Notes under the pieces: model-generated | Told to the model about the DNA's origin: nothing | The model's input: only the letters and a program-made list of their open reading frames with translations | Databases searched by the model: none | In this document: in pieces, positions 25,006 through 32,382 of the stretch | Layout: each line of letters begins with the position of its first letter | Position numbering within the stretch: the stretch's first letter is position 1 | Assembly: GCF_016598615.1 (NCBI RefSeq) | Contig: NZ_CP066831.1 | Location: forward strand, 6,014,001 to 6,078,000 | Source of the DNA: Streptomyces liliifuscus | Lineage (GTDB): Bacteria > Actinomycetota > Actinomycetes > Streptomycetales > Streptomycetaceae | DNA: 64,000 nucleotides | Direction of reading: 5' to 3' | Translations under genes and position numbers: made by a program

Positions 25006-25554
25006 TCAGGACCCCAGACTCGCCGTAGGCAGCCCGGACGGCATCTTGCCGCCCTCCGCCTTCGTATACGTTTCCTCGCCGAAGCCCTCCCACGTGACCT
25101 TCAGGGTCGTGGAGTCGACCGAGTCGACCATGCCCTCGGCCCGGTCCTTGTTCCCGTCGGAGCACTTCAGCTCGATCATGCGCATGCCCGAGGTCTCCCC
25201 GGCGGTGCCGCTGCACACGGACCCGCCCGTCGAGAACAGTCCGGCCTCCTCGCCGGTGATCACCAGCGCCACGGCCTTGCCGCTCTTGGTGGCCAGCCAG
25301 CTGCCCTCCAGCGCCCCGACCTTGCCCTTGCTCCCGCCGGAATCACCGGAACCGCCGGAACCGCCGGAACCACCTGTTCCGCCACCGGTGCCGGTGTCGG
25401 CCGACCCGGTCGATGCCGTGCCGGTGGAGGAGGGGGAGTCGTCGCTCCCGCCGTCGTCACCGCTGCAGCCGGTCGTCAGGACGAGCGCGGCCGCCAGCCC
25501 CGCCGCCGCGGCCGCGATCCGCGCCTGCCCGCGCGAGATGGTCGCCGAAGTCAC
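25006..25554 (-). CDS. Small secreted lipoprotein
   Basis: 182 residues from a GTG at 25554. Signal peptide with twin-Arg-free basic start (SRGQAR), Ala/Leu core and lipobox LTTGC. A Ser/Thr/Gly-rich linker follows, partly a 9-bp repeat coding GGS, then a small globular domain (GALEGSWLATKSGKAVALVITGE) with two Cys. I do not recognise the domain; it looks like a compact beta fold. It is convergent with the FUSC gene. An upstream ATG in frame would add 60 residues without secretion character, so the GTG is preferred. Confidence 0.75.
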   Translation of the reverse strand: MTSATISRGQARIAAAAAGLAAALVLTTGCSGDDGGSDDSPSSTGTASTGSADTGTGGGTGGSGGSGGSGDSGGSKGKVGALEGSWLATKSGKAVALVITGEEAGLFSTGGSVCSGTAGETSGMRMIELKCSDGNKDRAEGMVDSVDSTTLKVTWEGFGEETYTKAEGGKMPSGLPTASLGS

Positions 25555-25746
25555 TGAAGCCCCCAAGGGTCTGGCCGGACGAGTCGCCGGTACCCGCCGG
25601 GTACCGCCGGTGGCGCCGATGCAACCGGGAACGACCGCCAGCAAGCTACCAGGCGCCTCGTCCGGCACCTCGGGAAGCACGCCCGCCCGACAACGAAGCA
25701 CGCCCGCCCGGCACCGGGGGAGCGCCGGCGCCACCGACGGAGTCCG

Positions 25747-26052
25747 CTACCAGGAGGACTTCCGGACCCCCGGCAGGAACCCCTTGTGCGCCTGGTCCCG
25801 CAGGTTCACCCGCGAGAGCCCGAACGTGCGCAGGTAGCCGCGCGGCCGCCCGTCCACGCTGTCCCGGTTGCGTACGCGCGTGGCGCTCGCGTCCCGCGGC
25901 TGCCGCTCCAACTCGCTCCGGGCGGCGGCCCGTTCGGCGTCCGTCGAGGACGGCCTGCGGATGATCTCCTTCAGCTCGGCCCGCCGCCCGGCGTACCGGG
26001 CGACGATCTCCTGCCGCTTGTCGTTCTTCGCGATCTTGCTCTTCTTGGCCAT
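25747..26052 (-). CDS. rpsN: 30S ribosomal protein S14, zinc-independent paralogue
   Basis: 101 residues, the long S14 form without the CxxC-CxxC zinc ribbon (start MAKKSKIAKNDKRQEIV, end LPGVRKSSW). C-minus paralogues replace the zinc-binding protein when zinc is scarce, freeing zinc. The start overlaps the rpmB stop (ATGA), so the two are co-translated. Expected regulator: Zur, through the box in the divergent promoter region near 26330. Confidence 0.97.
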   Translation of the reverse strand: MAKKSKIAKNDKRQEIVARYAGRRAELKEIIRRPSSTDAERAAARSELERQPRDASATRVRNRDSVDGRPRGYLRTFGLSRVNLRDQAHKGFLPGVRKSSW

Positions 26053-26288
26053 CAGACCCTCACCCCACGGGCCCGGATCCGGGCCACGGCGGCCTCGACA
26101 CCGATGACGTCGACCGTCTTGATGCCCTTCGTGCTCAGCCTCAGCCGTACGTACCGGCCCTCGCCCGGCAGCCAGTACCGCTTGCTCTGGATGTTGGGGT
26201 CGAAGCGGCGCGACGTGCGCCGGTGCGAGTGGGAGATGGAGTTCCCGAAGCCCGGCTGGGCCCCGGTCAGCATGCAGTGCGCGGACAT
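26052..26288 (-). CDS. rpmB: 50S ribosomal protein L28, zinc-independent paralogue
   Basis: 78 residues: MSAHCMLTGAQPGFGNSISHSHRRTSRRFDP and the LRLSTKGIKTVD core of L28. Only one Cys is left, so the zinc site of the C-plus form is missing. The ATG at 26288 has AGAGG upstream; the longer ORF from 26342 runs through the promoter and is rejected. First gene of a two-gene unit with rpsN. Confidence 0.96.
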   Translation of the reverse strand: MSAHCMLTGAQPGFGNSISHSHRRTSRRFDPNIQSKRYWLPGEGRYVRLRLSTKGIKTVDVIGVEAAVARIRARGVRV

Positions 26289-26315
26289 GTGAGTGACGTA
26301 CCTCTCTGATTTCTC

Positions 26316-26347
26316 GTTATCGATAATGGGATCCGTTTTCATATACT
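26316..26347. promoter_or_regulatory. Probable Zur box and rpmG -10
   Basis: The 66-bp gap between rpmB and rpmG is AT-rich for this genome. An imperfect 19-bp palindrome (26322-26340, GATAATGGG...GTTTTC) resembles the Zur boxes of actinobacteria, and a perfect TTATCGATAA abuts it. A TATACT -10 (26342-26347) lies 6 nt before the rpmG ATG with no Shine-Dalgarno sequence, so rpmG is probably leaderless. The box would block promoters in both directions. Confidence 0.6.
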
Positions 26348-26353
26348 AGCCAC

Positions 26354-26518
26354 ATGGCACGCAACGAACTCCGTCCGGTCATCAAGCTCCGGTCCACGGC
26401 CGGGACCGGCTACACGTACGTCACCCGCAAGAACCGCCGTAACGACCCCGACCGGATGACCCTGCGCAAGTACGACCCCGTCGCCGGCCGGCACGTCGAC
26501 TTCCGAGAGGAGCGCTGA
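26354..26518 (+). CDS. rpmG: 50S ribosomal protein L33, zinc-independent paralogue
   Basis: 54 residues: MARNELRPVIKLRSTAGTGYTY, then TRKNRRNDPDRMTLRKYDP. No CxxC pairs, so it is the C-minus form. First gene of the rightward zinc-starvation operon rpmG-rpmE2-cobW-rpsR, separated from rpmE2 by 5 bp. Confidence 0.96.
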   Translation: MARNELRPVIKLRSTAGTGYTYVTRKNRRNDPDRMTLRKYDPVAGRHVDFREER

Positions 26519-26523
26519 GCGTC

Positions 26524-26847
26524 ATGCGCGAGGAAATCCACCCGGCGTACGGTCCCGTCGTCTTCCGGGACCGGGCCGCGAATCACGCCTTCCTGACCCG
26601 CTCGACCCTCGTCGCCGGGGCGGGCGGGAAGACGATCGAGTGGGAGGACGGCAACACCTACCCGGTCATCGACGTCGAGATCTCGAACGTGAGCCACCCC
26701 TTCTACACGGGGACGGCCCGGGTCATGGACACGGCCGGCCGCGTGGAGCGCTTCGAGCGCCGGTTCGGCAGGCGCGACGGCAGGCGCACCGGCGAGCACG
26801 ACGGTGAGCGCGGCGGCCGACGCGACGACCCGCGCGGGGAGCGCTGA
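26524..26847 (+). CDS. rpmE2: 50S ribosomal protein L31 type B
   Basis: 107 residues. The first about 80 are type B L31 (MREEIHPAYGPVVFRD, FLTRSTL, YPVIDVEISNVSHPFYTG), lacking the CxxC of type A. Type B L31 usually ends soon after GRVERFERR; here about 25 extra residues rich in Arg/Asp/Gly follow. The stop and the cobW start overlap at base 26847. Replaces zinc-containing L31 in low zinc. Confidence 0.95.
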   Translation: MREEIHPAYGPVVFRDRAANHAFLTRSTLVAGAGGKTIEWEDGNTYPVIDVEISNVSHPFYTGTARVMDTAGRVERFERRFGRRDGRRTGEHDGERGGRRDDPRGER

Positions 26848-28121
26848 TGCTGTCCGTCGCCATCGTGGGCGGGCTGCACGCCGATGCCCGCCGGGCGGCC
26901 GTCGACCGGCTGCTCGCCGAGGTGCCCGGGTCGGTGGCGCTCCACCACGACCTGGCAACGGCCGTACGTGGCACGGTGGTTCGCACCATTCGCGACCGCA
27001 CCGGAATCGTCTCCGCCGGCGAGGCGCCCCTCGTCAACGACTGCGCGTGCTGCGCTCTGCGCGAGGACCTGGTCCCCGAACTGGAGCGCCTCGCGGACGA
27101 CGGACTGACCCGGCTCGCGATCGTCGAGCTCTGGGACTCGGTCGAGCCGAAGGCGATGGCCGAGGTGGTGGCGAGCGCGGACCTCCGCCTGACCGGCGTC
27201 ATCACGGCGGTCGACCCCGCCCTGGTGCTGCCCTACCTCGGCAACGGCGACGACCTCGCCGAAGCGGGCCTCGCCGCCGCCACCACCGACCAGCGCACGG
27301 TCGCCGACACCTTCGCCCGCCAACTGGAGTACGCGCCCGTCCTGGCCCTCGCCACTTCGGAGGACGCCGACGACGAGGACCGCGCCCTCCTGGCCCAACT
27401 CCATCCGACGGCCCGCCAGGTCCCGATAGGCAACGGCGGCTCGTCGGGCGGGGAGGGCGTTGGCGAGGACGGCGACTGGGAGTCGTGGTTCGAGAGGCGA
27501 CCGGCCGAGGGGCAGGGCCTCGCGGGACCGACGGGGTCGGCAGGGCCGGCGGGAGCCGCCCCGGCGGACGCGGACCCCGGGCGGTCCCCGCTCGCGGAAG
27601 CCGCGTTCGGCGGCTTCGACGTGGAGGCGGCCGCCGCCGCTCAGCATCCGGCCTGCGCGTTGTTGCCGGCCGAGGCGGACGAGTGCGGGGTCTCCACGCT
27701 CGTCTGGCACCGGCGGCGGCCGTTCCACCCGGAGCGGCTGTACGCGGCGCTGGAGGATCTGTGCTGCGCGGCGGCGCGCAGCCGCGGTCGGTTCTGGCTC
27801 GCGGACCGGCCCGACACGCTGCTGCACTGGGACGCCGCGGGAGGCGCCCTGTGCGTGGAGAACGCCGGGCCCTGGCTGGCCTCCCTGCCCGACGCGGCCT
27901 GGGAGCTGGTGCCGCCGGTACGCCGTGCCGCGGCCGCGCTCGACTGGCATCCGGAGCACGGCGACTGCTGCCAGCACCTCGTCTTCACGTCACCGGGCCT
28001 CGACCGCGACGGACTCGAACTGCTCCTGGAGTCCTGCCTGCTGACGGACGCGGAGTACGCGGCCGGACGCACCGCCTGGAAACAGCTCCCGCCCGCCTTC
28101 GACTCCCTCCTGGAGGTCTGA
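26847..28121 (+). CDS. CobW-like zinc chaperone family protein without P-loop
   Basis: 424 residues. It carries the CxCC metal motif of COG0523 proteins (CACC, residues 66-69, in NDCACCALREDL), a VVELWDS-like Walker B region and a CobW C-terminal domain with HGDCCQHL. The N-terminal Walker A expected as GxxGxGKTT is replaced by GGLHADARRAAV, with no Lys, so GTP hydrolysis is doubtful. A Gly/Ala/Pro-rich insert (about 195-245) splits the two halves. Sitting between Zur-type ribosomal paralogues, it probably handles zinc for client proteins, perhaps as a metal carrier only. Confidence 0.88.
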   Translation: MLSVAIVGGLHADARRAAVDRLLAEVPGSVALHHDLATAVRGTVVRTIRDRTGIVSAGEAPLVNDCACCALREDLVPELERLADDGLTRLAIVELWDSVEPKAMAEVVASADLRLTGVITAVDPALVLPYLGNGDDLAEAGLAAATTDQRTVADTFARQLEYAPVLALATSEDADDEDRALLAQLHPTARQVPIGNGGSSGGEGVGEDGDWESWFERRPAEGQGLAGPTGSAGPAGAAPADADPGRSPLAEAAFGGFDVEAAAAAQHPACALLPAEADECGVSTLVWHRRRPFHPERLYAALEDLCCAAARSRGRFWLADRPDTLLHWDAAGGALCVENAGPWLASLPDAAWELVPPVRRAAAALDWHPEHGDCCQHLVFTSPGLDRDGLELLLESCLLTDAEYAAGRTAWKQLPPAFDSLLEV

Positions 28122-28123
28122 CC

Positions 28124-28354
28124 ATGCCCCGCAAGCCCGACCGCAAGCCGACGCCGCGCCCCAATCCGCTGGGCACGGCGAAGATCACGTACATCGACTA
28201 CAAGGACACGGACCTGCTGAGGAAGTTCATCTCCGACCGGGGCAAGATCCGCAGTCGGCGGGTGACGCGGGTGACCGCCCAGCAGCAGCGGCTGCTGGCC
28301 CGTGCGATCAAGAACGCGCGGGAGATGGCTTTGCTTCCGTATTCGTCACGCTGA
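28124..28354 (+). CDS. rpsR: 30S ribosomal protein S18, alternative paralogue
   Basis: 76 residues: MPRKPDRKPTPRPNPLGTAK, ITYIDYKDTDLLRKFISDRGKI, RSRRVTRVTAQQQRLLARAIK, the canonical S18 body with no Cys. Last gene of the zinc operon, 2 bp after cobW, and followed by a very strong terminator. Confidence 0.96.
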   Translation: MPRKPDRKPTPRPNPLGTAKITYIDYKDTDLLRKFISDRGKIRSRRVTRVTAQQQRLLARAIKNAREMALLPYSSR

Positions 28355-28401
28355 GCCCGACGCCGGAAGCGCTTCGACCACGGGCCGCCCGCGGCCGGTC
28401 C

Positions 28402-28475
28402 CGCAGTTCCCCGCGCCCCCTCCAGAACGCCCCGTCCCGCCCATTCAATCTGTGGGCGGGACGGGGCGTTCTGGA
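28402..28475 (+). terminator. 23-bp perfect stem terminator after rpsR, preceded by a repeat copy
   Basis: Bases 28421-28443 and 28453-28475 form a perfect 23-bp stem with a 9-nt loop. A reverse copy of the GGCGCGGGGAACTGCG repeat lies just before (28402-28419). Of the 334-bp gap 28355-28688, the other recognisable content is the 28577-28624 element; the rest shows nothing. Confidence 0.8.
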
Positions 28476-28576
28476 ACACAAAGGGCCCGGTACGCGTCCC
28501 TTATTCATACGGGGGCAGGCGTTGGAACGATTCGGCCCGTGGGACCGTCAAACGTGTAACCGCAGGACCACCCCCC

Positions 28577-28624
28577 GTGCACGTGCATCTGCTCATGCAA
28601 CTGCATGTGAAGAGCGGCTATGAT
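28577..28624 (+). promoter_or_regulatory. Shared 28-bp element and TATGAT promoter before the DUF397 gene
   Basis: 28577-28604 begins GTGCACGTGCATCTGC and contains nested TGCA palindromes. It matches the minus-strand element at 29667-29640 at 25 of 28 positions. A TATGAT -10 lies at 28619-28624, 14 nt after the element, so the element overlaps the -35. It is probably the operator of the XRE regulator at 29876. Confidence 0.75.
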
Positions 28625-28688
28625 CCGGGCAGTTGACCAACACTGCATCACTGGCAACAGACGCCAATGCACCACCGGGGAGCGACCT

Positions 28689-28931
28689 GTGGACCACGAC
28701 GTGTACAACGGCATGGCTGCCACGGAGCTGCGCGGAGCGGCCTGGCAGAAGAGCAGGCACAGCAACTCGCAGGGCTCCTGCGTGGAGTTCGCCCGGCTGC
28801 CGGGCGGCGAGGTGGCGGTGCGCAACTCGAACTTCCCCGACGGCCCCGCCCTCATCTACACGCCCGCCGAGATCGAGGCCATGCTCCTGGGCATCAAGGA
28901 CGGCGAGTTCGACCACCTGATCGCGGGCTGA
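28689..28931 (+). CDS. DUF397 protein (WhiJ-cluster type)
   Basis: 80 residues. DUF397 core: GAAWQKSRHSNSQGSCVEFA, then VAVRNSNFPDGPALIYTPAEIEAML. The GTG at 28689 has GGGGAG 6 nt upstream. In Streptomyces these small acidic proteins are encoded next to XRE/DUF5753 DNA-binding proteins and anti-sigma-like ATPases, exactly as here, and are thought to antagonise the DNA-binding partner. Controlled by the element at 28577. Confidence 0.93.
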   Translation: MDHDVYNGMAATELRGAAWQKSRHSNSQGSCVEFARLPGGEVAVRNSNFPDGPALIYTPAEIEAMLLGIKDGEFDHLIAG

Positions 28932-29038
28932 GGGCGGGCCTGCAGTCGGCCGCCGGGAGTCGGCCCGCAGCCGGTCGGCGGGGCAACTCGCCCTATTCGG
29001 GGATGTTCACGGACCGTAGACGGTCGGTAACGCGCGTA

Positions 29039-29068
29039 GAACCGCGGCGCGAAAAAGCGCCGCGGTTC
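29039..29068. terminator. Bidirectional terminator
   Basis: A perfect 12-bp stem (GAACCGCGGCGC with its complement) around the loop GAAAAA, between the convergent DUF397 and ATPase genes; it ends 2 bp from the ATPase stop. Confidence 0.8.
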
Positions 29069-29069
29069 C

Positions 29070-29567
29070 TCATGCGGAAGGGCCCAGCCTGAACAGCGCC
29101 CAGACGACCTTGCCGTTGAGCGTGCCGGCGAGCGGGTGCCATCCCCAGCCGTCGGCGAACGAGTCGACCAGGAACAGCCCGCGGCCCGACTCCGCCGAGA
29201 AGTCCTCGGAGTCGCCCGCGACCGGGCTGTCGTGACTGGGGTCGCGCACCGCGCACACGAGTCTCTCGGTCCACCGCATCAGGTGCAGCCGCACGGGCGC
29301 GTCCTGGTCGCAGGGGCGTGGAGTGTCCGCGGGCAGGGCGTGCCGCAGCGCGTTGGTGACGAGTTCCGAGACCACCAGACAGACGTCGTCGAATCGGTTG
29401 CCGATGTCCCACTGGTCCAGCGTGCGGCGGGTGAACTGCCGCGCGTCACGCACCGCTTCGTAGCGGGGCGGCAGGGCGCAGGAGGCGGCGTTGGACACGG
29501 ACGCGGGGTCCAGTGGCGGAAGCCCCTGCCGTAACGGCTCGAGCATGGTCGATCCATTCGTCCCCAT
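29070..29567 (-). CDS. Anti-sigma-factor-like HATPase
   Basis: 165 residues. GHKL ATPase fold: N-box ELVTNALRHA, G1-like DPSHDSP and G2-like ESGRGLFLVDSFADGWGW. It resembles RsbW/SpoIIAB-type kinases but without a recognised sigma partner here. The ATG at 29567 has GGGAG 8 nt upstream; the longer ORF from 29690 would run through the regulatory element and is rejected. Third member of the WhiJ-type cluster. Confidence 0.9.
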   Translation of the reverse strand: MGTNGSTMLEPLRQGLPPLDPASVSNAASCALPPRYEAVRDARQFTRRTLDQWDIGNRFDDVCLVVSELVTNALRHALPADTPRPCDQDAPVRLHLMRWTERLVCAVRDPSHDSPVAGDSEDFSAESGRGLFLVDSFADGWGWHPLAGTLNGKVVWALFRLGPSA

Positions 29568-29639
29568 GCGAGGCACTCCCGGGGTTCGCGGTCGTTGCGA
29601 TGCAGCGGTGGCGCGAGACCATCGTTCCGAATGCGTTCG

Positions 29640-29667
29640 GCAGATGCAAGGGCAGATGCACGTGCAC
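29640..29667 (-). promoter_or_regulatory. Shared 28-bp element before the ATPase gene
   Basis: Minus-strand counterpart of 28577-28604, differing at 3 positions, 73 bp before the ATPase start and in the same orientation relative to its gene. An AACGAT hexamer 13 nt downstream takes the place of the TATGAT in the other copy. The 308-bp gap 29568-29875 also has a T-rich stretch (29700-29790) before the XRE gene; no copy of the element faces that gene. Confidence 0.75.
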
Positions 29668-29875
29668 GTGCCCGAATTGGACCTTCCCATACCGCTTCTT
29701 GGTCATTTTTTCCGCGACCTTCTCGCCGCTTTTTTGTGTCTGGCTTGTCTTCTCCTTGTCGATTCCTGTGTGTCCCCGCTGAAACCTTGCCGTTTCTGTA
29801 ATCGAACGAGTACTGCTTGGAGTGATTTAGTGGCAGACTGCGGCCCTTGAAGACGGGTTGGGGAGGCGGACGAAC

Positions 29876-30736
29876 GTGAGCGCGCAGGAGTCGGGATCGG
29901 TGGTACGGCGCATGCTGCTCGGCTCACACCTGAGGCGGCTGCGCGAGTCGCGCGGCGTCACCAGGGAAAAGGCCGGCTACTCGATCCGCGCCTCCGAATC
30001 GAAGATCAGCCGTATGGAGTTGGGCCGGGTGAGCTTCAAGACGAGAGACGTCGAGGATCTGCTGACGCTCTACGGGATCGCCGACGAGGCGGAGCGCGCC
30101 TCCCTGCTCTCCCTCGCCAAGGAGGCCAACGTCGCGGGCTGGTGGCACAGTTACTCGGACGTCCTGCCCAGCTGGTTCCCGACGTATGTCGGCCTGGAGG
30201 GCGCCGCGTCCCTGATCCGCTCCTACGAGGTCCAGTTCGTGCACGGCCTGCTGCAGACCGAGGCGTACGCGCACGCGGTCGTGGCGCGGGGCATGAAGGG
30301 CGCGAGCGAGGCGGACATCGAGCGGCGCGTGGCGCTGCGCCTGGAGCGCCAGAAGTACCTCGTGTCGGAGAGCGCCCCGGACTTCCACGTCGTACTCGAC
30401 GAGGCCGCGCTGCGACGCCCGTACGGCGACCGGGAGGTGATGCGGGGGCAGCTCCAGCACCTCATCGACATCTCCCAGCGTCCCAACGTGCGGCTTCAGG
30501 TCATGCCGTTCAGCTTCGGCGGGCACGCCGGCGAGAGCGGGGCCTTCACGGTGCTCAGCTTCCCCGAGTCCGATCTGTCCGACGTCGTATACCTGGAGCA
30601 GCTCACCAGTGCGCTGTATCTGGACAAGCGCGAGGACGTCACCCAGTACGAGAAGGCGATGAAGGAGCTCCAGCAGGACAGCCCCGGTCCCGACGAGAGC
30701 CGTGACTTGCTCAGGGGTCTGCTGCAGCTCTCCTGA
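29876..30736 (+). CDS. XRE family regulator with DUF5753 domain (WhiJ-like)
   Basis: 286 residues. Helix-turn-helix at about 15-70 (LGSHLRRLRESRGVTREKAG, SESKISRMELGRVSF), then the DUF5753 domain typical of Streptomyces WhiJ-like proteins (RSYEVQFVHGLLQTEAYA, VVLDEAALRRP, SQRPNVRLQVMPFSFG). The GTG at 29876 follows GGGGAGG. Likely binds the repeated 28-bp element and is modulated by the DUF397 protein; developmental or antibiotic control is the usual role of the family. Confidence 0.93.
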   Translation: MSAQESGSVVRRMLLGSHLRRLRESRGVTREKAGYSIRASESKISRMELGRVSFKTRDVEDLLTLYGIADEAERASLLSLAKEANVAGWWHSYSDVLPSWFPTYVGLEGAASLIRSYEVQFVHGLLQTEAYAHAVVARGMKGASEADIERRVALRLERQKYLVSESAPDFHVVLDEAALRRPYGDREVMRGQLQHLIDISQRPNVRLQVMPFSFGGHAGESGAFTVLSFPESDLSDVVYLEQLTSALYLDKREDVTQYEKAMKELQQDSPGPDESRDLLRGLLQLS

Positions 30737-30841
30737 ATCCGCTCTCCAACTCCCTTGAGACACCAGTACGATGACGTGTGATCAGACCGTGAAGATGATC
30801 GTTCGGGTGTCTGCTGCGGCAGCAAGGGATTGAGGGATCAC

Positions 30842-32302
30842 ATGTCGTCCTACTTCACCGACCTGGCTCAGCAGTACATCGACGGCGAGTGGCGTCCCGG
30901 CACGGGCTCCTGGGACATCATCGACTTCAACCCGTACGACGGTGAGAAGCTCGCGTCGATCACGATAGCCACGGTCGACGAGGTGGATCAGGCCTATCGG
31001 GCCGCCGCCCGCGCCCAGAAGGAATGGGCCGCGACGAACCCGTACGCGCGTCGTGGCGTGTTCGAGAAGGCCCTGCGGATCATCGAGGAGCGCGAGCAGG
31101 AGATCGCCGAGGTGATCATCGCGGAGCTCGGCGGCACGCATCTGAAGGCCGGCTTCGAACTGCACCTCGCCAAGGAGTTCCTGCGCGAGTCGATCAACCT
31201 GGCGCTGCGGCCCGAGGGCCGGATCATCCCCTCGCCGGTCGACGGCAAGGAGAACCGCCTCTACCTCGTCCCGGTCGGCGTCGTCGGTGTGATCAGCCCC
31301 TTCAACTTCCCGTTCCTGCTGTCGCTGAAGTCCGTCGCGCCCGCGCTTGCCCTCGGCAACGGCGTGGTCCTCAAGCCGCACCAGAACACCCCGATCGTGG
31401 GCGGTTCCCTGGTCGCGAAGATCTTCGAGGACGCGGGCCTGCCGGCCGGTCTGCTCAACGTCGTGATCACCGACATCGCGGAGATAGGCGACGCCTTCAT
31501 CGAGCACCCGGTCCCGAAGGTCATCTCCTTCACCGGCTCCGACAAGGTCGGCCGCCACGTCGCCACCGTCTGCGCCGCGAATTTCAAGCGCTCCGTCCTC
31601 GAACTCGGCGGCAACAGCGCGCTGGTGGTCCTGGACGACGCGGACATCGACTACGCCGTGGACGCCGCGGTCTTCAGCCGGTACGTGCACCAGGGCCAGG
31701 TCTGCATGGCCGCGAACCGCGTCCTCGTGGACCGCTCGATCGAGGCCGAGTTCACCGAGAAGTTCGTCGCCAAGGTGAAGACGCTCAAGGTCGGCGACCC
31801 GAACGACCCGGGGACCGTCATCGGCCCGCTCATCAACTCCTCGCAGGCGGACTCCGTTTCGGGCGTCGTGGACCAGGCGATCGCCGAGGGTGCCACCGCC
31901 CTCGTGCACGGCACCGTCACCGACAACCTCGTCGAGCCGTCCGTGCTGACCGGCCTGCCCGCCGACTCCGACATCCTCCGCCAGGAGATCTTCGGCCCCG
32001 TGGCGCTCCTCGTCCCGTTCGACGGCGAGGAGGAGGCCGTGCGGATCGTCAACGACACCCCCTACGGGCTGAGCGGCGCCGTGCACACCGCCGACGTCGA
32101 ACGCGGTGTCGCCTTCGCCAGGCAGATCGACACGGGCATGTTCCACGTGAACGACGGCACCGTGCACGACGAGCCGCTGGTCGACTTCGGCGGCGAGAAG
32201 TCCTCGGGCATCGGCCGGCTGAACGGCGAGTCGACGGTCGGCGCCTTCACCACCCAGAAGTGGATCTCGGTACAGCACGGGCGCAGCTTCTTCCCGTTCT
32301 GA
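30842..32302 (+). CDS. NAD(P)-dependent aldehyde dehydrogenase
   Basis: 486 residues, full length for the family. Nucleotide motif SFTGSDKVGRHV, catalytic Glu in LELGGNSALVV, catalytic Cys in GQVCMAANR and the FGPVALLVPF segment. It resembles vanillin/benzaldehyde dehydrogenases more than betaine or succinate-semialdehyde types, but that is an impression only. The ATG at 30842 has GAGGGA close upstream. A 13-bp palindrome TGCTGCGGCAGCA (30812-30824) lies in the leader. It stands alone. Confidence 0.9.
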   Translation: MSSYFTDLAQQYIDGEWRPGTGSWDIIDFNPYDGEKLASITIATVDEVDQAYRAAARAQKEWAATNPYARRGVFEKALRIIEEREQEIAEVIIAELGGTHLKAGFELHLAKEFLRESINLALRPEGRIIPSPVDGKENRLYLVPVGVVGVISPFNFPFLLSLKSVAPALALGNGVVLKPHQNTPIVGGSLVAKIFEDAGLPAGLLNVVITDIAEIGDAFIEHPVPKVISFTGSDKVGRHVATVCAANFKRSVLELGGNSALVVLDDADIDYAVDAAVFSRYVHQGQVCMAANRVLVDRSIEAEFTEKFVAKVKTLKVGDPNDPGTVIGPLINSSQADSVSGVVDQAIAEGATALVHGTVTDNLVEPSVLTGLPADSDILRQEIFGPVALLVPFDGEEEAVRIVNDTPYGLSGAVHTADVERGVAFARQIDTGMFHVNDGTVHDEPLVDFGGEKSSGIGRLNGESTVGAFTTQKWISVQHGRSFFPF

Positions 32303-32318
32303 CCTGCCAACTCCTTTA

Positions 32319-32354
32319 CGGGGCGCCCCTGCCGGCTTCGGCGAGGGCGCCCCG
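32319..32354. terminator. Terminator between convergent genes
   Basis: A perfect 10-bp stem (CGGGGCGCCC, 32319-32328, with 32345-32354) containing a smaller GCCG-CGGC hairpin, between the aldehyde dehydrogenase and FAD monooxygenase genes. Confidence 0.7.
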
Positions 32355-32382
32355 TGCCGCGTTTCGGTGTGCACGACCCGCC

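Noticed and set aside
26052..26342. Longer L28 start at 26342
   Set aside because: It would read through the Zur-like palindrome and promoter; ATG 26288 gives a standard L28.
29070..29690. Longer ATPase start at 29690
   Set aside because: The extension is Cys/Thr-rich, covers the 28-bp element, and ATG 29567 has a good ribosome site.
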